Assembly: GCA_038230735.1 (NCBI GenBank)
Contig: JBBRMR010000010.1
Coordinates: forward strand, 31,104-95,103
Source: Arcicella sp038230735
GTDB lineage: Bacteria; Bacteroidota; Bacteroidia; Cytophagales; Spirosomataceae
DNA length: 64,000 nucleotides
Direction of reading: 5' to 3'
Shown one piece after another: positions 17,654 through 24,684 of the stretch (the first letter of the stretch is position 1; each line of letters begins with the position of its first letter). Position numbers and translations under genes: made by a program. The notes under the pieces were generated by a model. The model had not been told where the DNA came from. It saw only the letters and a list, made by a program, of their open reading frames with translations, and did no database searches.

Positions 17654-18427
17654 ATGAAAAATATAGATAAAATATTCAACGAATCCCTAAAAAACTACGA
17701 GCGTCAGCCACGCACGGAGGCATGGGAGAAATTGCAAGCAAGACTTGAAAAAAAGGATAGCAAAATTTTGCCTTTGTGGTGGAAATATGCTTCTGCGGCT
17801 TCGGTTGCCTTACTTTTGGGTGTAGGTGGGTATTGGTTTACTTCGCAAAAGAAAGTTCAAAATGATTGGGCTATTGTTTTGGATAAACCTGTTTTGAAGA
17901 AAGAGGTTGAGATAGTTAAACAAGTAGAAGTTGCTAAGATTAAAGATGTTAAATCTGAAAAAAAGATAATAAAAATTTCTTGCCCAATAGGAGAAATAAA
18001 TATTAATTCAAATATCAGCCCCGTGGCTGGTGTTCACTGGGACACACAGTTCAGTCCACCTGTGCGTAAGCAAACACAAGATTTAGACAATCAAAATAAT
18101 CCAATTATAGCCTTAGAAACCATAAAAACAAAAACACCACCCGAAGAAAACACCATAGTTTTAGTCCTTGAAAATACTAAACCTAAAAAGGAAGAAGAAA
18201 CCATCGTTTTGAATTTTGTTGATACAAAGGTTGAAATGGTAGCTCAAAACATTGAACCTGAAAAAAAACAAAGTCGAGTAGGTAAAATTTGGGAGCAATT
18301 GAAAAGAGCTAAAAATGGCGAGAATGTGAATTGGGGCGAAGTGGGTGTAAAACCACAAAAAGTATTAGCCCGAGCCGATGCAAAAATTGAAAATGCTTTG
18401 ACCAGAGGGGAAAGTAATGACAGATAA
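17654..18427 (+). CDS. Single-pass membrane protein, candidate anti-sigma factor
   Basis: 257 aa. The N-terminal about 45 residues are charged and cytoplasmic, beginning MKNIDKIFNESLKNYERQP. One membrane helix is at about 46-65 (YASAASVALLLGVGGYWF). A long, low-complexity Lys/Glu-rich periplasmic tail follows, with no recognised domain. Topology and position just downstream of an ECF sigma gene suggest that it holds the sigma factor at the membrane. I do not see a canonical zinc-binding anti-sigma motif. Alternative: a structural envelope protein. Confidence 0.7.
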   Translation: MKNIDKIFNESLKNYERQPRTEAWEKLQARLEKKDSKILPLWWKYASAASVALLLGVGGYWFTSQKKVQNDWAIVLDKPVLKKEVEIVKQVEVAKIKDVKSEKKIIKISCPIGEININSNISPVAGVHWDTQFSPPVRKQTQDLDNQNNPIIALETIKTKTPPEENTIVLVLENTKPKKEEETIVLNFVDTKVEMVAQNIEPEKKQSRVGKIWEQLKRAKNGENVNWGEVGVKPQKVLARADAKIENALTRGESNDR

Positions 18428-18567
18428 TTTTTAGACAAATATTTGATAATCAGTAATTAAAAAAATATTCTTCAATGATGCAACCTTATTATTATACCCT
18501 GCATCTTCAATAGATAAATCAAAAGTTTCAATAAAAGAAACTCTAAACATTTTAAAAAATCAGAACC

Positions 18568-19758
18568 ATGAATACATTAATCACCATGAAAATCCTAAAA
18601 GGACTTAGTTTTTCAATTATCGCAACATTAACGTTAATTTTCGTCAGTAACTTTCAAGCAAATGCCAAAGTTAGCGAAACCGATTCGACCATTATCAGTA
18701 TTGACAAACGCAACCAAACGCTTCTTAATCAGCAAAATAACCGAACGCTCAAAGAAAATATCCAGGACTTATTCCAAAAAAGTGGAATGATTTTGGATGA
18801 TGATACTTGGAGAGGAATCCGCCGAATTGTCAATTCAGATTTGAATAAAGATACCCTTCTGGTCATTACGCAAAGCAATAAAACCATCAAAATCGTTATC
18901 AATACCAACACCAAAGGCGAAAACAGAACCATTAATGATAATGGAAATACTGAACATAGAAACGGGAAAGACAAACAAGTCAGTGTTGGATTGGGTGGCG
19001 TAGTAGTAAAAGACGGTAAAGACGAAGTGAGAATAGGTCGGAATGGCGTTTACGTCAATGAAGGAGGTAAAGAGACCAATATTATGATTGGAGATTCCGC
19101 CAAAAGAAACCGCCGAGACCGTGAATTCAGTAGTCGTTCAGGATTTAATATTTATTTGGGCTTTAATGCTTTCACCAATACTAATAGTATCAGCGGAGGA
19201 TATAGCCCAAAAGATTTTGAATTAAGCCCCTTCGGTTCAAGATACTTCGGTTTCGGTTGGACACGTAGCGGAACAATCAGCAAAGGCACAAATGCCGCCT
19301 TCAAAATCAGCTACGGCTTGGAAGTTTCATGGTATAATTTTATGTTTGAAAATAATAATTTCTTGGTAAAAAATACCAATGAAATCAGTTTCGCAAACTA
19401 TCAAAATGCACAAGGGAATGTGGCAGAATTATGTAGAAACAAATTAACCGTTGCCAGCTTCAATATACCCGTTATGCCCTACGTTGCCTTCAAAAAGAAT
19501 AGTATCGTAACGTACATAGCCGCAGGAGGTTACGTAGGTTATCGGGTGGATAGTTATACCAAAAATATAAAAGTCGATTCAGGCGAAAAAACATGGAATC
19601 ATAGTAGCTTCTTTTTGAACAACTTACGCTACGGATTAGCCTTTGAGTTAGGTTTAAAAAACTTCCCTGACCTATTTGTGAATTATGATTTAAACAGTAT
19701 GTTCCAAGACGGCAGAGGACCAAAAGTGGGGGGAATTAGCTTTGGAATTAGATTGTAG
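18568..19758 (+). CDS. Outer-membrane beta-barrel protein
   Basis: 396 aa with an N-terminal signal peptide (hydrophobic 13-29, cleavage near FQANA). A second Met at 18586 would also give a signal peptide. The middle is a Gly/Asn/Lys-rich, repeat-like stretch (VGLGGVVVKDGKDEVR). From about 190 on, aromatic-rich alternating segments such as FNIYLGFNAF and FGFGWTRSG end in GGISFGIRL, typical of a PorT/OMP beta-barrel with a terminal aromatic or hydrophobic strand. It follows the ECF sigma gene pair and may be their target. The specific function is unknown. Confidence 0.75.
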   Translation: MNTLITMKILKGLSFSIIATLTLIFVSNFQANAKVSETDSTIISIDKRNQTLLNQQNNRTLKENIQDLFQKSGMILDDDTWRGIRRIVNSDLNKDTLLVITQSNKTIKIVINTNTKGENRTINDNGNTEHRNGKDKQVSVGLGGVVVKDGKDEVRIGRNGVYVNEGGKETNIMIGDSAKRNRRDREFSSRSGFNIYLGFNAFTNTNSISGGYSPKDFELSPFGSRYFGFGWTRSGTISKGTNAAFKISYGLEVSWYNFMFENNNFLVKNTNEISFANYQNAQGNVAELCRNKLTVASFNIPVMPYVAFKKNSIVTYIAAGGYVGYRVDSYTKNIKVDSGEKTWNHSSFFLNNLRYGLAFELGLKNFPDLFVNYDLNSMFQDGRGPKVGGISFGIRL

Positions 19759-19765
19759 ATTACGA

Positions 19766-19858
19766 GGAGAAAAGGAGGAAGGAAAAAGGGAAGAAAGATT
19801 GAAATTAGTAAAATTTCGCCTTTCCCCTGTTTTCCTTCCTCCTTTTCTCCTTTTTTTT
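19766..19858 (+). terminator. Polypurine/polypyrimidine hairpin terminator
   Basis: A perfect 21-bp stem: the left arm (19766-19786) is entirely A/G and the right arm (19830-19850) entirely C/T. The loop is 43 nt. A run of eight T residues follows immediately (19851-19858). It lies 7 nt after the stop of the barrel-protein gene. It fits an intrinsic terminator isolating the tRNA operon, though the loop is unusually large. Confidence 0.75.
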
Positions 19859-19878
19859 CATATTTTTTTGACACAACC

Positions 19879-19909
19879 TTTGACTTAATAGAAAATACGC
19901 TTACCTTTG
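19879..19909 (+). promoter_or_regulatory. Promoter of the tRNA-Tyr-Gly-Thr-tuf operon
   Basis: TTTG (19879-19882), exactly 19 nt, then TACCTTTG (19902-19909). This is a perfect match to the Bacteroidetes consensus for the primary sigma factor. It lies 50 nt upstream of tRNA-Tyr, and transcription would start near 19913. Confidence 0.85.
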
Positions 19910-19959
19910 CACACTCTTTCACTGAAATGCCAAAAGAGGGTGTTGCAAGAAAAGAAAAT

Positions 19960-20042
19960 GGGGGTGTACCAGAGTGGCCAAATGGGGCAGACTGTAACTC
20001 TGCTGGAGTATTCCTTCGGTGGTTCGAATCCATCCGCCCCCA
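19960..20042 (+). tRNA. tRNA-Tyr (anticodon GTA)
   Basis: 83 nt, class II with a long variable arm. The acceptor stem GGGGGTG (19960-19966) pairs with CGCCCCC (20035-20041), with one G-U pair. The T-arm is GGTGG-TTCGAAT-CCATC. The anticodon GTA lies in GACTGTAACTC. Discriminator A; CCA is not encoded. First gene of the tRNA-tuf operon. Confidence 0.95.
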
Positions 20043-20046
20043 CAAA

Positions 20047-20119
20047 CAATTAACGATAATCAATTATCCGTTCATAAGTTTTGTTATCTTTGTAGAAGAT
20101 AATTGTTAATTGATAATTG
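20047..20119. repeat. CAATTAAC-type inverted repeat between tRNA-Tyr and tRNA-Gly
   Basis: The arms at 20047-20068 and 20098-20119 are made of CAATTA/TAATTG words and are largely reverse-complementary. They flank a TATCTTTG (20085-20092), which matches a -7 promoter element but lacks a clear -33 partner. The repeat may serve tRNA processing or be neutral. Confidence 0.5.
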
Positions 20120-20130
20120 TTCACTGACAA

Positions 20131-20203
20131 GCGGGAGTAGCTCATTTGGTAGAGCGATAGCCTTCCAAGCTATAGGTGGCGAGTTCGAGCCTCGTCTCCC
20201 GCT
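20131..20203 (+). tRNA. tRNA-Gly (anticodon TCC)
   Basis: 73 nt. The acceptor stem GCGGGAG pairs with CTCCCGC. The anticodon TCC is in CCTTCCAAG and the T-loop is TTCGAGC. Discriminator T is followed by an encoded CCA (20204-20206). Second gene of the tRNA-tuf operon. Confidence 0.96.
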
Positions 20204-20308
20204 CCAATTTTTTGGAACAAGAATAAGTGGTTGATTGTTGATTGGTTAATAGTTATTTGTTTAGCTAAGGACAATTAATAATCGACCATTTGTGTTTTTT
20301 TGGCAATT

Positions 20309-20380
<72 letters not shown>

Positions 20381-20399
20381 CGAATCAATGAGCAATTTG

Positions 20400-20449
20400 C
20401 AATTAACAATTATCATTTCTGGTAACTGTTAATTAATAACTGTTAATTG
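20400..20449. repeat. Inverted repeat between tRNA-Thr and tuf
   Basis: CAATTAACAATTATCA (20400-20415) is close to the reverse complement of TTAATAACTGTTAATTG (20433-20449). It uses the same CAATTAAC word family as the repeat after tRNA-Tyr. It sits in the untranslated leader of tuf. Confidence 0.55.
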
Positions 20450-20500
20450 TAATAATCGTTTTTTCATTCTTTTTATAAAATCAAATTAAGAACAAATATC

Positions 20501-21688
20501 ATGGCAAAGGAAAATTTTGACCGTAGTAAACCCCACGTAAACATTGGTACAATCGGTCACGTTGACCACGGTAAAACTACATTAACTGCTGCAATCACGA
20601 AAGTATTGTCAGATAAAGGGCTTGCCGAGAAAAAAGATTTCTCAGCAATTGACTCAGCTCCAGAAGAAAAAGAGCGTGGTATCACTATCAACACTGCTCA
20701 CGTTGAATATTCGACAGAAAAACGTCACTATGCACACGTTGACTGTCCTGGTCACGCCGATTACGTGAAAAACATGGTAACTGGTGCTGCCCAAATGGAC
20801 GGTGCAATTATCGTAGTTGCTGCCACTGACGGACCAATGCCACAAACTCGTGAGCACATCCTTTTGTCTCGCCAGGTTGGTGTGCCTCAATTGGTAGTAT
20901 TCATGAACAAAGTGGATATGGTTGATGATCCAGAATTGTTAGAATTAGTAGAAATGGAAATTCGTGAATTGTTGACATTCTACAACTTTGACGGAGATAA
21001 TATTCCAGTAATCCAAGGTTCTGCTTTGGGTGGATTGAACGGTGATCCAAAGTGGGTTAAAACAATCGAAGAATTGATGGATGCAGTTGATAACTGGATT
21101 CCAATTCCTCCACGTGCCACTGACAAGCCATTCTTGATGCCAGTTGAAGACGTATTCTCGATTACAGGTCGTGGTACAGTAGCAACGGGTCGTATTGAAA
21201 CAGGTATTATCAACTCTGGTGAATCAGTAGATATCTTAGGTATGGGTGCAGAAGGCTTAAAATCAGTTGTTACTGGTGTTGAGATGTTCCGTAAAATTCT
21301 TGACCGTGGAGAAGCTGGTGATAACGTAGGTTTGTTGTTGCGTGGTATTGACAAAGAATCAATCCGTAGAGGTATGGTTATTTGTAAGCCAGGTTCAGTA
21401 AAACCACATACTAAATTCAAAGCTGAGGTCTATATCTTGTCTAAAGAAGAAGGTGGTCGTCATACACCATTCTTTAACAAATATCGTCCACAATTCTATT
21501 TCCGTACAACAGACGTAACAGGAGAAATCATGTTGCCAGAAGGTGTTGAAATGTGTATGCCTGGTGATAACTTGACAATCGACGTTACATTGTTGAACAA
21601 AGTAGCGATGGATAAAGGACTTCGTTTTGCTATCCGTGAGGGTGGTCGTACAGTAGGTGCTGGTCAGGTAACTGAAATCTTAGACTAA
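20501..21688 (+). CDS. tuf: Translation elongation factor Tu
   Basis: 395 aa GTPase that carries aminoacyl-tRNA to the ribosome. G1 is GHVDHGKT (about 18-25), G3 DCPGHADY and G4 NKVD. Domain II and III signatures such as GRGTVATGRIETG and the terminal GAGQVTEILD are intact. Codon use is highly biased, as expected for a very highly expressed gene. It is preceded by three tRNA genes and followed by a strong terminator. Confidence 0.99.
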   Translation: MAKENFDRSKPHVNIGTIGHVDHGKTTLTAAITKVLSDKGLAEKKDFSAIDSAPEEKERGITINTAHVEYSTEKRHYAHVDCPGHADYVKNMVTGAAQMDGAIIVVAATDGPMPQTREHILLSRQVGVPQLVVFMNKVDMVDDPELLELVEMEIRELLTFYNFDGDNIPVIQGSALGGLNGDPKWVKTIEELMDAVDNWIPIPPRATDKPFLMPVEDVFSITGRGTVATGRIETGIINSGESVDILGMGAEGLKSVVTGVEMFRKILDRGEAGDNVGLLLRGIDKESIRRGMVICKPGSVKPHTKFKAEVYILSKEEGGRHTPFFNKYRPQFYFRTTDVTGEIMLPEGVEMCMPGDNLTIDVTLLNKVAMDKGLRFAIREGGRTVGAGQVTEILD

Positions 21689-21708
21689 TATTTCTGAGAA
21701 ACATATTG

Positions 21709-21744
21709 AAAAGAGCGTCTTTCGTGAGAGAGACGCTCTTTTTT
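21709..21744 (+). terminator. Intrinsic terminator after tuf
   Basis: AAAAGAGCGTCT (21709-21720) and AGACGCTCTTTT (21731-21742) form a perfect 12-bp stem with a 10-nt loop and a T-run. It ends the tRNA-tuf operon 20 nt after the tuf stop. Being symmetrical, it can also stop the converging peptidase gene. Confidence 0.92.
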
Positions 21745-21770
21745 GGTAATGATTATGAACAACAAGGATT

Positions 21771-23288
21771 TTAATCCATTGTCATAATCGCTGCTATGGT
21801 TTCGATACCATCCCAAAGGGCTTGGATTTTAACGTTTTCATTTTCGGCGTGTTGGTTGTTATCGTAATTTACCACTGGTACAATTACCACTTTGGCATTT
21901 AAGATTTGCTCAAATAAAAACGTTGGTAAAGTTCCACCTGCGGATGGATTTAGTACAATTTCATCTTTCACAGTAGACTGTACTGCTTTGATAACATTTT
22001 GAGCAATCGGTAAATCCATCGGTGTGCGTTGGGCGATGCTACCTCCTTTTGGTAAAACAATTTTTACAATATCTTTGTATTGCAAACGCTCAGATTCGGT
22101 GGGTTCTTTATCGGTAATAAAATAGCCTTTTGCCTTGATGTGTTCAATCACTTTTTGCTGTTGGCGTTCTACTTCGTTGCCTTTTACAAGACGTAAATCA
22201 AGCACGGCTTCGGCTTTGGTCGGAATTACATTAGCCGCCATTTTTCCCACATTACCACTTGAAATACCGTTAATATTTAGCGTTGGCAAATTCAATAATT
22301 CCATCAAAGATTTTCCGCCTCCTTCGGCTTCGGCAAAGCCTAATTCTTCCCGTAATTGCTTTTCGATGTTAGGAATTTTGGCGATTGCTGCTTTTTCAGA
22401 AACGGAAAGCGGTATAACATCATCGTAGAAACCTTTAATGAGTATATTTCCAGCCTCATCTTTCATACTTGCTAATAAATCTACGAGTTTTTTTGCAGGA
22501 TTTGGTGCCCAATTTCCGTAATTTCCACTGTGCAAAGGACGTTTTGAAGCATAAACAGTTAGTTCAATATGGGCATCGCCTCTCGCTCCGAAAACCACCA
22601 TTTTTTTACCCGAAACGTGCATAGGACCATCGACAAAAATCCAACAATCGCTTTTTAATTTGGCTTTGTGTTTTTCCAAAATATCTTCTAAGTGGGTTGA
22701 GCCAACTTCTTCTTCTCCCTCAAAAAAGAACTTGATATTATAATTTAATTTTGTGCCATTCTTTGTTAGAGCATCAAAAGCATTCAAAATTGTCATTACA
22801 CCCGCTTTATCATCGGCAGCCCCACGTCCCGAAATTCGCCATTCGGGATTTACTTTTTCGTTAGGTTTTACTGCTAAAATCTTACCCCCATTTTCCATGG
22901 GTTTATCAATAAAAACGGGCTTGAAAGGCTCTAATCCTTCAAACCATTGCTTCGGATTAACGGGCTGACCGTCATAGTGAGCATAAAAGATGAGTGTTTT
23001 TTGAGCATTTGGCACAAGGATTTCACCAAATACTACTGGATTTGTCTCAGCCGTTTTCCCTTCCAGCAACTCAGCGTTAATGCTCCGTTTTTTCATCATT
23101 TCGATGATAAAATTAGCATTTTTCCTCACATTTTCAGCATCAGCCGTAACATTGGGCATCGCTAAAAATTGTACATATTCGGTCAAAATAATAGGTTCAT
23201 TGGCTTCTCTAAATTGCCGAACCTTTTGAAGAATAGGACTTTGAGAAAAAGCATTAACGCTTATCAAAAGGAGAAAAATTGTTTTCAT
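21771..23288 (-). CDS. Secreted M20 family metallopeptidase
   Basis: 505 aa with a signal peptide (MKTIFLLLISVNAFSQ), so periplasmic or extracellular. M20 di-zinc motifs are present: IFYAHYDGQPV (His/Asp), GRGAADDKAGVMTIL (bridging Asp), FFFEGEEEVGS (catalytic Glu pair) and the late NNQHAENENV (His). The dimerisation domain lies around 230-360. It probably hydrolyses dipeptides or N-acyl peptides. It is transcribed against tuf and inserted between the tuf and tRNA-Trp-secE-nusG parts of an otherwise conserved locus. Confidence 0.92.
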   Translation of the reverse strand: MKTIFLLLISVNAFSQSPILQKVRQFREANEPIILTEYVQFLAMPNVTADAENVRKNANFIIEMMKKRSINAELLEGKTAETNPVVFGEILVPNAQKTLIFYAHYDGQPVNPKQWFEGLEPFKPVFIDKPMENGGKILAVKPNEKVNPEWRISGRGAADDKAGVMTILNAFDALTKNGTKLNYNIKFFFEGEEEVGSTHLEDILEKHKAKLKSDCWIFVDGPMHVSGKKMVVFGARGDAHIELTVYASKRPLHSGNYGNWAPNPAKKLVDLLASMKDEAGNILIKGFYDDVIPLSVSEKAAIAKIPNIEKQLREELGFAEAEGGGKSLMELLNLPTLNINGISSGNVGKMAANVIPTKAEAVLDLRLVKGNEVERQQQKVIEHIKAKGYFITDKEPTESERLQYKDIVKIVLPKGGSIAQRTPMDLPIAQNVIKAVQSTVKDEIVLNPSAGGTLPTFLFEQILNAKVVIVPVVNYDNNQHAENENVKIQALWDGIETIAAIMTMD

Positions 23289-23359
23289 AAATACTTAGTG
23301 TTTACGAGTTGAATAATAAAGATAATGAAAAAAACATCAAATAATCTCTCTCAAACCTT

Positions 23360-23390
23360 TTTGAAAATTAAAGATAAAGACCTAACTTTG
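23360..23390 (+). promoter_or_regulatory. Promoter of tRNA-Trp-secE-nusG
   Basis: TTTG (23360-23363), 19 nt, then TAACTTTG (23383-23390). This is an exact Bacteroidetes primary-sigma promoter. Transcription would begin near 23394, about ten bases before tRNA-Trp. Confidence 0.85.
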
Positions 23391-23403
23391 CAATCCATTC
23401 AAC

Positions 23404-23474
23404 ACGGGAATAGTTCAACGGTAGAATGCGGGTCTCCAACACCCTTGATCAGGGTTCGAATCCTTGTTCCCGTG
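23404..23474 (+). tRNA. tRNA-Trp (anticodon CCA)
   Basis: 71 nt. The acceptor stem ACGGGAA pairs with TTCCCGT, with discriminator G and an encoded CCA (23475-23477). The anticodon is in GTCTCCAACAC and the T-loop is TTCGAAT. It is followed by secE and nusG, as in many bacteria. Confidence 0.95.
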
Positions 23475-23484
23475 CCAGTTAGTT

Positions 23485-23570
23485 AAGTTCCAAATTTTGG
23501 AGTTTTAGTTTCAAGTTTTACAACATTCAGCAAGTTGGCTTGAAATTTGAAATCTAAAGTCTTGGAACTT
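23485..23570. repeat. Inverted repeat between tRNA-Trp and secE
   Basis: AAGTTCCAA (23485-23493) and TTGGAACTT (23562-23570) are perfect outer arms. Inner parts such as TTTTAGTTTCAAG and CTTGAAATTTGAAATCTAAAG pair partly. The long imperfect hairpin occupies the spacer and may influence tRNA release or secE expression. Confidence 0.6.
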
Positions 23571-23599
23571 AAAAATTTATAAAGATTTAAAAGATAATC

Positions 23600-23791
23600 A
23601 TGAATAAATTACAGAATTTTTTAAAAGAATCTTGGGTAGAAGTTACAGAAAACGTAACATGGCCTAAACTATCTGAATTACAGGCTTCTTCAACCTTAGT
23701 GTTGGTGGCTTCATTAATATTTGCTATTGTGGTTGGTTTAATGGACTTCCTCTTCAAATCGGGCTTGGAGTTGTTCTATCAGTCATTCTAA
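23600..23791 (+). CDS. secE: Preprotein translocase subunit SecE
   Basis: 63 aa, the minimal single-helix form of SecE. The amphipathic region KESWVEVTENVTWPKLSELQ is followed by one membrane helix (about 31-55). It clamps the two halves of SecY. It lies between tRNA-Trp and nusG, the usual bacterial neighbourhood. Confidence 0.96.
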   Translation: MNKLQNFLKESWVEVTENVTWPKLSELQASSTLVLVASLIFAIVVGLMDFLFKSGLELFYQSF

Positions 23792-23797
23792 TTAAAT

Positions 23798-23824
23798 GGG
23801 GGCGACCGTTACACGGTTAGGGGT
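23798..23824 (+). repeat. Short GC-rich hairpin remnant, GGGGGCGACC type
   Basis: GGGGGCGACC is followed by a stem ACCGT-TAC-ACGGT (23805-23817), just after the secE stop. The GGGGCGACC start is shared with the element at 17541, so this may be a decayed copy of the same REP-like family. Confidence 0.4.
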
Positions 23825-23983
23825 TAGTGATATTTCGCTAATTGTGAATGTCTAATTATAATGATATTTCATTTAGTTCCGTAGTGTAAATTAATAGAGA
23901 ATAGCTTTTGAATGTAAGGAATAAATTTCACTTTCTTTTACTCATTGCTCAATACTCATTACTCAAAGCTATTCAATAAAATT

Positions 23984-24535
23984 ATGGCAGAAACTAATTG
24001 GTATGTTCTGAGAGCTGTTTCAGGACAAGAAAAGAAAATAAGGACATATCTGGAAAACGAAATCGCCAGACAAAGCCTTCAAGATTATATTCCGCAGATT
24101 ATTATTCCTACGGAGAAGATTTTTGAAATGCGTAACGGTAAAAAAACTGTTCGTGAAAAAACTCTCTTTGCGGGTTATATCTTCGTGGAAGCTGATATTA
24201 AGTACGGCGAAGTTGCTCACTTAATTACGTCTATGCCTGGGGTTATCGGCTTTTTGAGTTGGAACGATGGTAAAACTTCAAAGACTCCAATTCCTCTGCG
24301 TGCAGGTGAAATCAAACGTATTTTAGGTAAAATTGACGAAGCGGCAGCCATTGAAGAAGTGTCAGCAACAACATTTGCAAAAGGTGAAACCATCAAAGTT
24401 ATTGATGGTGCTTTTTCTGGATTTGAAGCGACCGTTGAAGAAATCCATGACGATAAGAAGAAGTTGAACGTAGTAGTGAAAATCTTTGGTAGAGATACGC
24501 CCATGGAATTGAACTACTGGCAGGTGGAGAAATAG
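23984..24535 (+). CDS. nusG: Transcription termination/antitermination factor NusG
   Basis: 183 aa from the ATG at 23984; a TTG 39 nt upstream is in frame, but MAETNWYVLRAVSGQEKK is the standard start. NGN domain at about 1-115 and C-terminal KOW domain (KVIDGAFSGFEATVEEI) at about 127-180. It binds RNA polymerase and couples it to Rho or the ribosome. Normally rplK follows; here a strong terminator and a converging gene follow instead. Confidence 0.97.
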   Translation: MAETNWYVLRAVSGQEKKIRTYLENEIARQSLQDYIPQIIIPTEKIFEMRNGKKTVREKTLFAGYIFVEADIKYGEVAHLITSMPGVIGFLSWNDGKTSKTPIPLRAGEIKRILGKIDEAAAIEEVSATTFAKGETIKVIDGAFSGFEATVEEIHDDKKKLNVVVKIFGRDTPMELNYWQVEK

Positions 24536-24557
24536 CTCAGATGTTAGAGTTACAAAT

Positions 24558-24599
24558 AAAAAAGCGGGTGTTTTCTTAATCGAAAACATCCGCTTTTTT
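24558..24599 (+). terminator. Intrinsic terminator after nusG
   Basis: AAAAAAGCGGGTGTTTTC (24558-24575) pairs with GAAAACATCCGCTTTTTT (24582-24599) over 18 bp with one G-U pair and a 6-nt loop. It starts 22 nt after the nusG stop, confirming that the transcript ends before any ribosomal protein gene. Confidence 0.92.
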
Positions 24600-24607
24600 G
24601 TTATATC

Positions 24608-24673
24608 CCACAGGTTTTAGCCTGTTTTTTCCAAAACAATTTTTCCAAAGCAAAAACAGGCTAAAGCCTGTGG
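24608..24673. repeat. REP-like inverted doublet of the ACAGGCTAAAGCCTGT type
   Basis: Arms CCACAGG...TTTTT (24608-24629) and AAAAACAGG...TGTGG (24652-24673) match in 21 of 22 positions with a 22-nt spacer. Each arm is itself a hairpin: ACAGGC-TAAA-GCCTGT is perfect in the right copy. This is BIME-like architecture, placed between two converging genes. Confidence 0.8.
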
Positions 24674-24684
24674 TACATTGTACG

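Noticed and set aside
20085..20092. TATCTTTG as a second promoter inside the tRNA operon
   Set aside because: It matches a -7 element, but no -33 TTTG is found at 17-23 nt, and it lies within an inverted repeat. Not listed as a promoter.
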